Assembly: GCF_024300825.1 (NCBI RefSeq)
Contig: NZ_CP101323.1
Coordinates: 2,604,001-2,668,000 of the forward strand
Direction of reading: 5' to 3'
Length of the DNA stretch: 64,000 nt
Origin: Natronomonas gomsonensis
Lineage (GTDB): Archaea > Halobacteriota > Halobacteria > Halobacteriales > Haloarculaceae
Position 1 is the first letter of the stretch, and each line of letters starts with the position of its first letter. Position numbers and translations under genes: made by a program. Positions 23,843 through 32,812 of this stretch are shown in pieces. The notes under the pieces are model-generated. The model saw only the letters and a program-made list of their open reading frames with translations. It ran no database searches and was not told the DNA's origin.

Positions 23843-24298
23843 TCACTCCTCGACGACCCACTTATCCGAGTAGGTCGTCCCGCAGGCACAGGCTGCGTAG
23901 CCGTGAATCACGTCGCCGTCGGCGTAAATGCCGCCGACGCCCTCGTTTTGTTCCTCCGCGAAGGCGAAGACGAACTTGACGTAGTGGTCCTCGTCGGGCT
24001 TGTCCTCGGTGTCCGGACACGTCCCGCCGGTGCAGTCGGCGTCGATGTCGCCGTCGGTCTGCATCGCCATCCCCGCGAAGTCCATCGCGTTGAGGCCAGT
24101 CGCCTGCTGGAACGCCGACCGGCCCTCCTTGCCGGGCAACACCAACACGACGCCGTCGTCGACGCGGGTTCCGATTTCCAGCAACTCGCCCATCGTCCCG
24201 ACGCCCTCTTCGTGGAGGTACACGAGGATGTCGTCGACGCGCTCGCCCTCTAGGAAGGCGTCATACAGCGCGCTCGCGGGGCGGTCGTCGTCGGTCAT
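23843..24298 (-). CDS. DUF5807-like haloarchaeal protein
   Basis: A 151-residue acidic protein resembling DUF5807. Recognisable blocks are VDDGVVLVLPGKEGRSAFQQ, NAMDFAGMAMQTDG, FVFAFAEEQNEGVGG and a C-terminal GYAACACGTTYSDKW. Four cysteines are visible (CTGGTC and CAC), possibly a metal site. Its ATG overlaps the TGA of the upstream DUF7112-like gene by 4 nt (ATGA), implying coupled translation. The function is unknown. Confidence 0.7.
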   Translation of the reverse strand: MTDDDRPASALYDAFLEGERVDDILVYLHEEGVGTMGELLEIGTRVDDGVVLVLPGKEGRSAFQQATGLNAMDFAGMAMQTDGDIDADCTGGTCPDTEDKPDEDHYVKFVFAFAEEQNEGVGGIYADGDVIHGYAACACGTTYSDKWVVEE

Positions 24299-24708
24299 CC
24301 GTCGAGGTCCTCCGCTATCGAGGCGAGGCTGTCGTCGGGCGTCTCCGCAACGTCGTAGACGGCGTCTTCGCCCGGTGCACGGAGGCCGTACTGTTCGCCG
24401 TCGACGACTACGTCAAGAAGCGCGGAGCGACCTGCTTCGAGGCCGGCGGATTCGACCCACTCGATGAGTCGGTTCTCGCCGCCGCCTTCCCGGGCGAGAC
24501 GGGCGTTATCGTAGAGGCCGCGCAGTTCGTACTCGCCGTCGAGGCCGACATCGACGGGGGCGTGATACGTCGACTCGTCGGCCTCGATGCGGACGACGCC
24601 TTCCGGCATCGTCCCTTCGGGAACGACGAGTTTCGGTCGGTCGAGCGCGCCGGCTGATTCGATGGCGACGCGAACAGTCTCGACGCCGTCGGAGGAAAGA
24701 CTGGGCAT
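24295..24708 (-). CDS. DUF7112-like haloarchaeal protein
   Basis: A 137-residue protein resembling DUF7112: an N-terminal VETVRVAIESAG strand-helix, LRGLYDNARLAREGGGENRL in the middle and a C-terminal YGLRAPGEDAVYDVAETPDD block followed by LASIAEDLDG. It has no metal or catalytic motif. It is translationally coupled to the DUF5807 gene, and 27 nt separate it from the stop of rps6e, so the three may form one transcript led by rps6e. Confidence 0.68.
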   Translation of the reverse strand: MPSLSSDGVETVRVAIESAGALDRPKLVVPEGTMPEGVVRIEADESTYHAPVDVGLDGEYELRGLYDNARLAREGGGENRLIEWVESAGLEAGRSALLDVVVDGEQYGLRAPGEDAVYDVAETPDDSLASIAEDLDG

Positions 24709-24734
24709 GGATGCGATACGAACAGAAGGGGAGA

Positions 24735-25130
24735 TTACTCGTCGTCCTCGTCGCCGCCGAGCAGTTCCTCGACGGACTGGTCGCCGCGACCGACGATTTT
24801 TGCGTTAATCTGCCGCGTGTCGTCGGAGACCTCGGCGCCGCGGACGGTCACGCGCTTGCGCTCGCCGTCGACGCTCGGCTCGAAGCCGACGCCGCCCTCG
24901 AGGAGGATGGCCTTCGTGCTGGTGCCAGCCACGTCCTCGCGCATCGGGCGGCCGGAGGTGTCCGACCCGCCGGTGAGTTCGAGTTCGTAGCCGGGGAGGC
25001 CGACGGCATCGCCGTCGACCGTCTCGCCGAGCGAGCGGCCGATGAATCGGTTCGCGTCCTGTCCGTCAACATCGAAGGAGTGCGTGGTGCCCTCCTCTGG
25101 GTCGCCGACGACGACCTGAAAGTCTGCCAT
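24735..25130 (-). CDS. rps6e: 30S ribosomal protein S6e
   Basis: A 131-residue archaeal-type S6e: it opens [20 protein letters not shown], with the [20 protein letters not shown] core and a [19 protein letters not shown] block. The C-terminus ends [12 protein letters not shown], the usual acidic haloarchaeal tail. It is a small-subunit ribosomal protein. The start is ATG 25130, with a minus-strand TATA-like stretch (TTCAATACCC) about 30 nt upstream. Confidence 0.95.
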   Translation of the reverse strand: MADFQVVVGDPEEGTTHSFDVDGQDANRFIGRSLGETVDGDAVGLPGYELELTGGSDTSGRPMREDVAGTSTKAILLEGGVGFEPSVDGERKRVTVRGAEVSDDTRQINAKIVGRGDQSVEELLGGDEDDE

Positions 25131-25213
25131 ACGGGTTTCAACTCGATGCGTCGGCAAAAGGGTATTGAAAAGACCTCGGCGTCTGAACTGCCGCTGAAGC
25201 CCGCGTTCCGTGC

Positions 25214-25738
25214 TCAGTCGGCCAGTTTTGCGGCCATCTCCAACTCGAAGCCGCTGGTGTCGCACGGCTCGAAGCCGACCTTCCGGTACAGCGCCGTCGC
25301 GGCCTTGTTCCAGCGCTCGACGGTGAGCCACACCTGCTCGATGCCGCTCTCGCGGCCCGCCCCGAGCAGACACTCGATGAGTTGGGTTCCGATACCCGCC
25401 TCCTGAAACTCTCGAAGGACGAAGATGGCCAACTCCGAGGCGCCCTCGGTGTCGGGAACGAGCGTCGCGTGGCCGACCGCGTCGTCGCCGTGCCACGCGA
25501 CGACGTTCACACACTCATCGAGGAGCAGGTTGTCGAGCCACTTCCGAACTCCCTTTTCGGCGGTCGGCGGAATCCCTTGTGCGCGGTCCTCGGGGTCGAA
25601 CTGCAGATACATCTCGACGAGCGTCTCGAACTCGTCGTCGTAGCGGCGGATTTCGATGTCGCGGTCGTCGCGGTCGGAGAACGAACGTGGTGGCCCTTCG
25701 TAGGGCCCGGCCACCTCGTCTGGGTACTCGCGAGTCAT
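25214..25738 (-). CDS. GNAT family N-acetyltransferase
   Basis: A 174-residue GNAT-fold protein. The acetyl-CoA-binding motif is [20 protein letters not shown] (Q/R-x2-G-x-G/A pattern), followed by [20 protein letters not shown], the family's terminal motif. Its N-terminal extension contains [15 protein letters not shown]. The substrate is unknown. Its start overlaps the TGA of the UspA gene at 25735 by 4 nt, so the two are co-translated. Confidence 0.9.
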   Translation of the reverse strand: MTREYPDEVAGPYEGPPRSFSDRDDRDIEIRRYDDEFETLVEMYLQFDPEDRAQGIPPTAEKGVRKWLDNLLLDECVNVVAWHGDDAVGHATLVPDTEGASELAIFVLREFQEAGIGTQLIECLLGAGRESGIEQVWLTVERWNKAATALYRKVGFEPCDTSGFELEMAAKLAD

Positions 25739-26103
25739 CGGATGAGTGTCACCGTCGTTTGGGCGTTCAGCAGGACGAACTCAGCAATAGAGCCGAGTTG
25801 TACTTTTCCGAGCGGACTCGTCTCGCCGCCGCCCAATACGATTCGGTCGAACTCCTCGCGCTCGGCGAATTCGAGCAACTGACTCCCCGGATGCCCGGAG
25901 AGCGACACCACCTCGGCGTCGAAGCCCTCGGTTTCCAACACCGCGTCGACGCGGGTCCGCAGTTCCTCTTCGTCCATGGTTGAGTCCGGGTTCTCCACGA
26001 TAGCGATGGTGAGGTCGTCGCCGGCCGCCATCGCTCGCGCGACGGCTTGCTCCAGCGCATAGAGGGAGTCCTCGCTTCCGCCGATACCCAGCAGCACCTT
26101 CAT
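25735..26103 (-). CDS. Universal stress protein-like
   Basis: A 122-residue UspA-like protein, shorter than the usual 140-150. The N-terminus reads KVLLGIGGSEDSLYALEQAV (GGS in place of DGS), and the C-terminus VLGGGETSPLGKVQLGSIAE is a variant of the G-x2-G-x9-GS nucleotide loop. It is translated with the GNAT gene that follows on the same strand. It could be a sensor for the acetyltransferase (speculative). Confidence 0.82.
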   Translation of the reverse strand: MKVLLGIGGSEDSLYALEQAVARAMAAGDDLTIAIVENPDSTMDEEELRTRVDAVLETEGFDAEVVSLSGHPGSQLLEFAEREEFDRIVLGGGETSPLGKVQLGSIAEFVLLNAQTTVTLIR

Positions 26104-26326
26104 GCACGGTGCTTGACGCCCCGAAGCAAAAGCCTCCCGGCCTCTCGTGTCGGCTCGCTGAATTGTTGTGTGTGGGCGACCACCCTTCCGGTCGGCCGAC
26201 GCGACTCACGGCCCACTTCGTTCGCCGTTCGGACGTATCATGGTCCTCCTTACAGTCGGACCACGCGTACGCCACCCGTCAGACAACGCCGATACGCTTT
26301 TTCGGCGTCAGAACGCTACGGCCAGT

Positions 26327-27013
26327 ATGGCCGACGACGCGCAGGCGACGGACGATGGGGAGGAACCGACGCCGGCGTTCAGACGACTTCCGGAGGACGA
26401 ACGCACCGACAGCGAAGCTGATAGCGACGCTGACGTTCCCGAGGACGTCCGGGAGTACGCCCGCTTTTCGAAAATCGACGGGGCGACCTACGACCGTGCC
26501 AACGAGTTCCTCCGGGACCGGACGTACATCACCGCCCGCGAGTGGGCGATGGCGCGACTCTGTGCGGATTTCCGCACGGAAACCGGCGTCGAGATGACGA
26601 AAATCGGCGAGAACCTCCCGGAACTCGTCCCGTTCATGACCGACACCTACAGTCCGCAGGCGGTCAATCAGGCCCGCTCGTCGTTCGACGAGAAGGTCCG
26701 AAAGGCCGGTGCGACGTTCCTCTACGGCGCGATGTGTGACTTCTACACCGCCGAGGAACTCGACGACCTGATGTACGAGATTACCGAGGTAGCGAAGTTC
26801 CTCCTCGAAGTCGAGGGCGTCGAACTCACCGTCGACGAGGAACTGGAAGCCGAAGAGCGCATCTCCAGTGTCATGCGCGAGGTCCGGGAGTCCTCGGCGG
26901 CGCTGCGACACGACGAACTCGCCTGTCCGAACTGCGGCCACGAGATGCACGCCACGGAAGACGGCACCGACGCCGACATCGCCGCCGACGCCGCCGACGC
27001 CGCCGACGACTGA
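26327..27013 (+). CDS. DUF5806-like haloarchaeal protein
   Basis: A 228-residue acidic protein resembling DUF5806. The core runs YARFSKIDGATYDRANEFLR and TYITAREWAMARLCADFRTE to VPFMTDTYSPQAVNQARSSF, followed by an acidic helix. Near the C-terminus there is a CPNC pair and an HEMH segment (ELACPNCGHEMHATEDG), an incomplete zinc-ribbon look. The first 45 residues are low-complexity acidic. The start is ATG 26327. It is convergent with the dihydroorotase gene, 6 nt away. The function is unknown. Confidence 0.7.
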   Translation: MADDAQATDDGEEPTPAFRRLPEDERTDSEADSDADVPEDVREYARFSKIDGATYDRANEFLRDRTYITAREWAMARLCADFRTETGVEMTKIGENLPELVPFMTDTYSPQAVNQARSSFDEKVRKAGATFLYGAMCDFYTAEELDDLMYEITEVAKFLLEVEGVELTVDEELEAEERISSVMREVRESSAALRHDELACPNCGHEMHATEDGTDADIAADAADAADD

Positions 27014-27019
27014 CGCGCG

Positions 27020-28333
27020 TTACTCGCGGACGTTTTTCCCGTCTCCTTCACCGAACTCGCCGTCGTGGTAGACGACGGTCCCCCGAACCATCGTCAATTC
27101 GGGGAAAACGGCATCGCGACCCTCGAACGGCGTCCACCCGCACTTCGAGTGGAGCGCTTCGCCGCGAATCGGCACGCTCGCGTCGGGGTCGAACAGCACG
27201 AGGTCGGCGTCGTTGCCGGCTTCGATGCGACCCTTGTTCGATAACTCGAAGATGTCGGCGACGTTCGCCGCGGTCACGTCCCGGACGCGCTCGTAGTCGA
27301 TGGTTCCCGTCCGGGCCTCCTCCAACAACAGTGGGAGGGCGGTTTCGACGCCGGGAACGCCGCTCGGCGCGTCCCAGATGCTGGCGTCTTTCTCCTCGCG
27401 AGTGTGGGGTGCGTGGTCGGTCGCGACGATGTCGACGGTTCCGTCGATGAGTCGCTCGAACAGTTCGTCTCGCCGCCGCTCGCTCCGCAGCGGCGGGTTC
27501 ATCCGGCCGAACGTTCCGAGTTCTTCGAGGTCGTCACGCGAGAGGAAGAGGTGATGCGGCGTCGCCTCGCAAGTCATCCCCGCCTCGTCGGCGATGTCGG
27601 CGCCCTCCGGCGTTGAGGTGTGGGCGATGTGAATCTCCGAGTCGAGGCCGTTCGCGACCGTACAGGCGCGGTCGATGGCCTCGATTTCGGCCTCGGCGGC
27701 GCGGTAGGCGCTCCAGGCATCGGCGTTCACAGGACGTGCGTCCTGTGTGCTCGCGAGAGCGTCGCTCTCGCGACCGTCGTCGCGTTCTGTGGCCGCCTCA
27801 TCGAACAGCGTCGCGTCTTCGGCGTGAACGGTCACTTTCACGCCCGCTTCCTCCGCTTTTTCGAGGGCATCTTCGAAGAGGTCGGCGTCGATGCCCATCT
27901 CGCCCGTCGAATCGGCGAGGAACACCTCACCCAGCGCCGCGATGGGTTCCTCGAACAGTTCCTCGGGGTTCCACGCCTCCGTAACGCCGCCGTTGATGCC
28001 GTAGTCGATGGCCGATTCCCGCGCCAATCGAGCTTTCTCCTCGAAACTCGCGGCATCTATCGTCGGCGGGTCAGTGTTCGGCTGGTCGAACACCGTTGTC
28101 ACGCCGCCTGCAGCGGCGCTCTGTGACCCCGTCGTCCACGTCTCCTTGTGGGAGTATCCCGGCTCTCGGAAGTGGACGTGGGCGTCTATCATCCCCGGGA
28201 AGAGACGCTTTCCGTCGGCGTCCACTACGTCTCCGTCGGCGTCGAGTCCCTCCCCGACCGCGGCGATGGTTTCGCCGTCGACGAGCACGTCACGAACCCG
28301 GCCGTCGGCGAGCGTCGCGTTCCGAATGAGCAT
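27020..28333 (-). CDS. pyrC: Dihydroorotase
   Basis: A 437-residue class I dihydroorotase in pyrimidine synthesis. Metal and substrate motifs: GMIDAHVHFREPGYSHKETW near residue 45, GVTTVFDQPNTDPPT, VTVHAED near 170, EIHIAHTSTPEGAD, CEATPHHLFLS and VDIVATDHAPHT with the catalytic aspartate. The region after VTVHAED contains an extra low-complexity stretch encoded by a palindrome (27731-27772), described separately. The start is ATG 28333. The gene is followed by the convergent DUF5806 gene. Confidence 0.92.
   Translation of the reverse strand: MLIRNATLADGRVRDVLVDGETIAAVGEGLDADGDVVDADGKRLFPGMIDAHVHFREPGYSHKETWTTGSQSAAAGGVTTVFDQPNTDPPTIDAASFEEKARLARESAIDYGINGGVTEAWNPEELFEEPIAALGEVFLADSTGEMGIDADLFEDALEKAEEAGVKVTVHAEDATLFDEAATERDDGRESDALASTQDARPVNADAWSAYRAAEAEIEAIDRACTVANGLDSEIHIAHTSTPEGADIADEAGMTCEATPHHLFLSRDDLEELGTFGRMNPPLRSERRRDELFERLIDGTVDIVATDHAPHTREEKDASIWDAPSGVPGVETALPLLLEEARTGTIDYERVRDVTAANVADIFELSNKGRIEAGNDADLVLFDPDASVPIRGEALHSKCGWTPFEGRDAVFPELTMVRGTVVYHDGEFGEGDGKNVRE
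27731..27772. repeat. Palindromic insertion inside dihydroorotase gene
   Basis: Two adjacent inverted repeats lie within the coding sequence: AGGACG-TG-CGTCCT (27731-27744), and CGCGAGAGCG with its complement CGCTCTCGCG separated by one T (27752-27772). Together they encode roughly ESDALASTQDARP, which sits between RDDGR and VNADAWSAY, a place where I recall other haloarchaeal dihydroorotases being shorter. The frame is kept. It resembles the in-frame palindromic insertions known in Rickettsia proteins. Confidence 0.55.
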
Positions 28334-28358
28334 TACTCCGACTGTGGGGGGCCGACTC

Positions 28359-29057
28359 CTAAACGTCACGGAGTACGTCCTCCGCCGCGACGCGCTCGAC
28401 GCGTCGCTCGTCGACGAACGCCGACTCGATGGCGTCGACGACCGCGCCGGGGTCGCCGGGGCCGCCCGCTGTTTCGACGCTGCCAACCGATTCGGGGTCG
28501 AACGGCACGTCGAGGGCGTCGTACACCGGAGTGAGTACGTCGGCGATGGCGGATTCGTCGGTCGCTCGGACGACGATACAGCCGCCGACGGTCGTGGTTT
28601 CACGGCGGACGCGCTGGGCGATGCCGGCGATTTTCCCCGCTCCCTGCAGGGAGTGGTCGCCGGGACAGAACGCGCCGTCGGGTTCGTCGTCGCGGACCGT
28701 CGCCCCCAGCGACCGAAGGGCGCGTTTCAGCCGGTTGGTCGTGTCGTCGTATCGGTCTCCGATCCCCTCGCCCTCTCGATTCGGGACGACGTAGGAGAAC
28801 GCGACGACCGAACCGGTGTAGGCGACCGCACGGCCGCCGACCTCGCGTTCGACGACCGCGTAGTCTCGCTGTCGGGCAGCCTGCCGAGCGCAATCGTAGC
28901 CGTCGCTGGCGGCGTCGCGGCGTCCGAAGGCGACCTGTCGATGGGGCGTCCACACACGGAGCGCCGGTTCGCCGGTCGCCTCGACGCCGGCCGAGAGCGC
29001 GGCTTCGACCTCCCGGTCGGCGTTCACGTCTTCCCTTCGGCCTCGAACGACGCGCAT
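28359..29057 (-). CDS. Lipoate-protein ligase family protein
   Basis: A 232-residue biotin/lipoyl ligase-fold protein. The motifs EREVGGRAVAYTGSVVAFSY (substrate loop) and LQGAGKIAGIAQRVRRETTT (catalytic-type lysine in GKIAGIAQ) fit the LplA-like group, and the strand TTTVGGCIVVRA follows. It should attach lipoate or a related acid to the E2 or GcvH lysine, or act as an octanoyl/lipoyl amidotransferase. Start ATG 29057 (MRVVRG) is preferred to ATG 29165, which would overlap the divergent gene at 29110. Confidence 0.82.
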   Translation of the reverse strand: MRVVRGRREDVNADREVEAALSAGVEATGEPALRVWTPHRQVAFGRRDAASDGYDCARQAARQRDYAVVEREVGGRAVAYTGSVVAFSYVVPNREGEGIGDRYDDTTNRLKRALRSLGATVRDDEPDGAFCPGDHSLQGAGKIAGIAQRVRRETTTVGGCIVVRATDESAIADVLTPVYDALDVPFDPESVGSVETAGGPGDPGAVVDAIESAFVDERRVERVAAEDVLRDV

Positions 29058-29109
29058 GGGTCGCGTTGGTGACGACGGGGCTAAAACGGCCCGGCCCGAA
29101 GCTGCCGGT

Positions 29110-29943
29110 ATGGTGACGCTGCCGTCGTCGGTCATCGAGGCGTACGAGCGGTTCTCGCTGTACAACTCGCCGTATCCGGCCCACGACCGCGGCTGTGCCG
29201 TCGATTTCTACCCCGGTTCGGACGAGGCAATCTCGCCAGTCGCCGGTGAGGTCATTGAGACGCGAACGGTTCGCTGTCCGCCGAAACCGTACGCCGTCGA
29301 CGAAGACCACCTGATACTCGTCGACTGTGGCGACGTGGTCGCCCGTATCCTCCACGTCGACCCGGCGGTTTCGGCGGGCGAGTCGGTCGCAGTCGGCGAG
29401 TCGCTCGGCACGCTCGTCCGCTCGGGTTTTTTCGGCCAGTGGGTCGACAACCACGTTCACCTCGGCTTCCGGAGCCACGACCAGAACCTCCGGCGGGCAT
29501 CGGGGTCGCTACCGTTGGAGTTAGACGTGGCGGTCGCTGGCGTGCCGTGGGACGGCACTGGCGAGGTGCTGGAGACGGGACCGACGCACGTCTCACTCGA
29601 CGCGCCGACGTACCCGGGGGAGGGGTTCGCGGCGCTGTCCAGCGACGAGGGTGTTCCGCTCGATGGTGGACTTCCCCACTACGCTGGTGGCGGAACGCTA
29701 CGGCAACACGAGGGGTCGGTGTCGCTGCTCGGAACGACGGTCGGCGAGGCGACGGGACGGGACATTCGCTGGGAGGACGTGGCCGTTTACGCCAACGATG
29801 TCCGAGCGACGGGGCTATCGCTGTTCGCCTCGCAGGTGCCGTTCGGCGCGAAACTCGTCTTCCACGATGGCCACGACTTCTCGGCCGGCGAGTCGGTTTC
29901 GGTGTCAATCGAACCGACGAGCGAACCGGTTCGGTTGGGCTGA
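29110..29943 (+). CDS. LytM/M23-like domain protein
   Basis: A 277-residue protein whose first 140 residues match a duplicated-hybrid-motif (peptidase M23) fold: AHDRGCAVDFYPGSDEAISP near residue 23 and WVDNHVHLGFRSHD near 113 (H-x-H). Only part of the usual zinc ligand set is clear (H and D of HDRGCAVDF, then HVH). There is no signal peptide or membrane segment, so an extracellular peptidase role is doubtful; it may bind a small molecule. The C-terminal 130 residues are beta-rich and unique. The start is ATG 29110. Confidence 0.6.
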   Translation: MVTLPSSVIEAYERFSLYNSPYPAHDRGCAVDFYPGSDEAISPVAGEVIETRTVRCPPKPYAVDEDHLILVDCGDVVARILHVDPAVSAGESVAVGESLGTLVRSGFFGQWVDNHVHLGFRSHDQNLRRASGSLPLELDVAVAGVPWDGTGEVLETGPTHVSLDAPTYPGEGFAALSSDEGVPLDGGLPHYAGGGTLRQHEGSVSLLGTTVGEATGRDIRWEDVAVYANDVRATGLSLFASQVPFGAKLVFHDGHDFSAGESVSVSIEPTSEPVRLG

Positions 29944-30050
29944 CAGCCGGTGGTCGGACACGACAGCGCGCTCCCGCGGCGGGCCACCGGACTCCTGCCG
30001 TGTTCGCCGCGGGTTCGGGTTACGTCACGACCGTCGGTGGCCGCGGCTCC

Positions 30051-30060
30051 GTATATAAAC
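30051..30060. promoter_or_regulatory. Strong orphan TATA element
   Basis: GTATATAAAC stands out in the 151-nt interval between the convergent M23-like gene and the LysE gene. No gene start lies where it would be expected in either direction. A rightward transcript would start near 30083 and run antisense into the 3' end of the LysE gene. Confidence 0.35.
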
Positions 30061-30094
30061 CTCAGCCGTGCCGCCTGTTTTCGGGTCGAGCCCA

Positions 30095-30670
30095 CTACAA
30101 AACGAGCCAGCCGGCGATTCCGAGCAGGACGACACCCGAGATGCGCTGGAGCCACGGGCTGTCGCCGCCGAATTGTCCCGAGAGTGCGCCGACACAACCG
30201 AGGTAGGAAGCGGTGATGACGGCGTACAGCGCGCCGAGCACTAGCATTCCGGCGGCGGGGTTCGCTTCGGGTGCAAACCCCGGCAGAAAGGCGAGGAAGA
30301 ACAGCGCGACCTGTGGGTTCAACACGTTGACTGTCAGGCCCTGCAGGAAGGGCTTTCCGGCCGTCGTTTCCCGTGTGTCGCCGTCGGCGTCGCGAAGCGA
30401 CTGCACGCCGAGGTAGGCGAGATAGACCGCCCCGAGCGTGACGACGACCGTTCGGGCCTCGGGGACGGCGGAAAACAGCGCGGCGAGGCCGAACGCCGCC
30501 GCGGCGGTGTGGACGAGAATCCCCGTCGAGACGCCAAGTGCCGAGAGAACGCCAGCGCGTCGCCCCTCGCCGGCGCCGCGTGCGAGGACGTACGCCGTGT
30601 CCGGCCCCGGCGTCAGAATCAGGGCGACGGCGGCGGTCAGATACACCGCGAGCGTGGCGGCCTCGAACAC
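30095..30670 (-). CDS. LysE-family exporter
   Basis: A 191-residue transporter with six predicted membrane helices. The family pattern is clear at the N-terminus (LILTPGPDTAYVLARGAGEG, the conserved TPGP motif) and in GLTVNVLNPQVALFFLAFLP. LysE/RhtB proteins export amino acids such as lysine, threonine or homoserine lactones; the substrate cannot be assigned. The start is ATG 30670, and the peptidase gene 30719-32716 lies 48 nt upstream on the same strand. Confidence 0.88.
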   Translation of the reverse strand: MFEAATLAVYLTAAVALILTPGPDTAYVLARGAGEGRRAGVLSALGVSTGILVHTAAAAFGLAALFSAVPEARTVVVTLGAVYLAYLGVQSLRDADGDTRETTAGKPFLQGLTVNVLNPQVALFFLAFLPGFAPEANPAAGMLVLGALYAVITASYLGCVGALSGQFGGDSPWLQRISGVVLLGIAGWLVL

Positions 30671-30718
30671 GTTTATCGGTTCTCGCGTTCGGTCAAATCG
30701 CTGTCGACCGCGGCGACG

Positions 30719-32716
30719 TTACGCTCCGTCGCCGTCTTCGCTCCCCGAGAGGCCGTCGTCGCCGCGTTCGAGCGCCGGCGGGGCGTCGTGGTACTCGGAG
30801 TAACCGTCGAACCAGCGGGCGATGCGCTCCAGACGGTCGACGACGTGGCCGGGTTCGCCGGACCGAGACAGTTCGTGGCCCTCACGTGGATAGCGGACGA
30901 GTCGGGTGTCGACGCCCTGCTTGCGGAGGAACAGGTAGAACAGTTCGCCGTTGTTGACGGGGACGCGGTAGTCGTCGTCGGCGTGGACGACGAGCGTCGG
31001 CGTCTCGACCGATTCGACGTGGGCCGCCGGCGAGTGTTCCCAGAGGAACTCGGGGTCCTCCCACGGCGTCGCGTCGAAATCCCACTCGACGAGGTGGAAG
31101 GCGTCGGTCGACCCGTAGAAGGAGTTGAGTTCGTAGACGCCGCGCTGGGAAACGGCGCCGGCGAAGCGGTCGGTGTGGCCGATTAGCCAGCCGGTCATGT
31201 AGCCGCCGAAGGAGCCGCCGGTGAGGAACTGCTGGGAGTCGTCGACGTAGTCGCGTTCGCACACTTCGTCGACGCCCGCGAGCACGTCAGTGCTCGTCAC
31301 CGCGCCCCAGTCGCGTTCGATGGCAGCCATGAACGACTCGCCGTAGCCGGTCGACCCGCGCGGATTCGACCAGAAGACGACGTAGCCGCGGGCCGCCAGC
31401 GTCTGGAACTCGTGGAACATCGTTCCGGCCGTCGACCACATCGCGTGGGGGCCGCCGTGAATCTCGACCGCGAGGGGGTAGGTCTCGTCCTCGTCGAACT
31501 CCGGTGGGTGGAGCACCCACCCCTGTATCTCGACGCCGTCGTCGCTCTCGAAGCGGATTCCCTCTGGTTCGGCGACGTGGTGAGTCTCGAAGTAGTCCGA
31601 ATTGACGTTCGTGAGTCGGCGTTCCTCTCCTTCCTCGGTCAGGAACACGTCGCCGCGGTGGCTCCACTCGCTTTTCGTCACGACGACGCTGCCGTCGCGG
31701 GCGTCGAAGGCCGTCACGTCGCCTTGGGCGACGACGACCCCGATATCCTCGCTGTCGGTGTCGACGAGCGGCCCACGCCGTACCTTCCGGTGGCCCTCGT
31801 CGGGCGTCGAGAACAGTAGCGCGTCGCCGTCGAAAGCGAAAGCGCCGGCCATACGGTCGATGCCGGCAGTCGGTCGGACGGTCTCGCCTGCCTCGCGGTC
31901 GAACACCTCGATTTCCCGTTGTCGGATGGTCGGCCGGTCGGGTTCGGTGTAGGGGTAGGCGAGTGTCCCGTCGGCGGTCGCCTCGATGTCCAACTCCCAG
32001 GCGGTCGTCGTCGTCACCGTCTCGCGGGCCAGCGTCTCGAGGTCGAGGGCATCGATGTCGTACTCGATTGAGTCGTCGGGTTCTTCGCCACGTTTGACGC
32101 CGTAGTACAGCGTCGCCTCGTCGCCGAACGTTGGCGCGACGAAGTCGAAGTCGCCGTCGGTGTGGCGTTCGACCGCCTCCGAATCGAGGTCGACGGTGTA
32201 GACGTGGCTCCGCGTTCCGTCGAAGTACTGCTGGTCGGCGCGGTACACCATCCGGTCGATGACGCGTGGGTCCGGCGTCTCCCGCTCGTAACCGTCGTCG
32301 GCCGCGAGGTCCTGACTCGCCCGGCGTTCGGCTTCGGTGGCCCGTTGGGTGAACGTCAGCGCCTCGCCGTCCGGTCGCCACGCTATCGAGGACACGTCGC
32401 CGACCACGTCAGTCACCTGTCGGGCCTCGCCGCCGTCGGTCGGGACGACGTACACGTCGGCGGTCTCGTCATCACTCCGGACGAACGCCAGTCGGTCGCC
32501 GGACGGCGAAAAGCGCGGTTCGGTGTCGCTGCCGCCGGTCGTGAACGGTTCGGCGTCGGCGCTGCCGTCCGCCGGGACGGTGTAGACGTTCCGGTCGTAG
32601 CTCTCGTCGTCTGCCGGGTCCTCGTGGACGAAAGCGACCGTCTCGCCGTCGGGCGACAGCTGGGGGTCCGACACCTGAACGATGTCGCGATAGTCGGCGG
32701 CCTGAATCGGCTCCAT
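30719..32716 (-). CDS. S9 prolyl-oligopeptidase family peptidase
   Basis: A 665-residue two-domain serine peptidase. Residues 1-400 form a WD40-like/TolB propeller with repeats such as PRFSPSGDRLAFVRSDDE. The C-terminal alpha/beta-hydrolase domain has nucleophile motif GGSFGGYMTGWL (Ser near 503), the acid in HADDDYRVPVNNGE and the histidine in REGHELSRSGEP. It resembles acylaminoacyl peptidase or dipeptidyl peptidase relatives in S9. There is no signal peptide, so it is cytoplasmic. The start is ATG 32716; the divergent membrane gene begins at 32813. Confidence 0.9.
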   Translation of the reverse strand: MEPIQAADYRDIVQVSDPQLSPDGETVAFVHEDPADDESYDRNVYTVPADGSADAEPFTTGGSDTEPRFSPSGDRLAFVRSDDETADVYVVPTDGGEARQVTDVVGDVSSIAWRPDGEALTFTQRATEAERRASQDLAADDGYERETPDPRVIDRMVYRADQQYFDGTRSHVYTVDLDSEAVERHTDGDFDFVAPTFGDEATLYYGVKRGEEPDDSIEYDIDALDLETLARETVTTTTAWELDIEATADGTLAYPYTEPDRPTIRQREIEVFDREAGETVRPTAGIDRMAGAFAFDGDALLFSTPDEGHRKVRRGPLVDTDSEDIGVVVAQGDVTAFDARDGSVVVTKSEWSHRGDVFLTEEGEERRLTNVNSDYFETHHVAEPEGIRFESDDGVEIQGWVLHPPEFDEDETYPLAVEIHGGPHAMWSTAGTMFHEFQTLAARGYVVFWSNPRGSTGYGESFMAAIERDWGAVTSTDVLAGVDEVCERDYVDDSQQFLTGGSFGGYMTGWLIGHTDRFAGAVSQRGVYELNSFYGSTDAFHLVEWDFDATPWEDPEFLWEHSPAAHVESVETPTLVVHADDDYRVPVNNGELFYLFLRKQGVDTRLVRYPREGHELSRSGEPGHVVDRLERIARWFDGYSEYHDAPPALERGDDGLSGSEDGDGA

Positions 32717-32812
32717 GGCCGTCCGTCGGCCGCCGCGGTGGTAGGTCTTTCACTCGGAGCACTCGCAGTCAGCGGCCGAACGCTCATTTCGACGCCGGAC
32801 GATGCGCCACGT

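Noticed and set aside
29932..29943. Third CGAAC-N2-GTTCG site as an operator.
   Set aside because: It lies in the last codons of the M23-like gene and encodes part of its conserved-looking tail, so it is probably chance.
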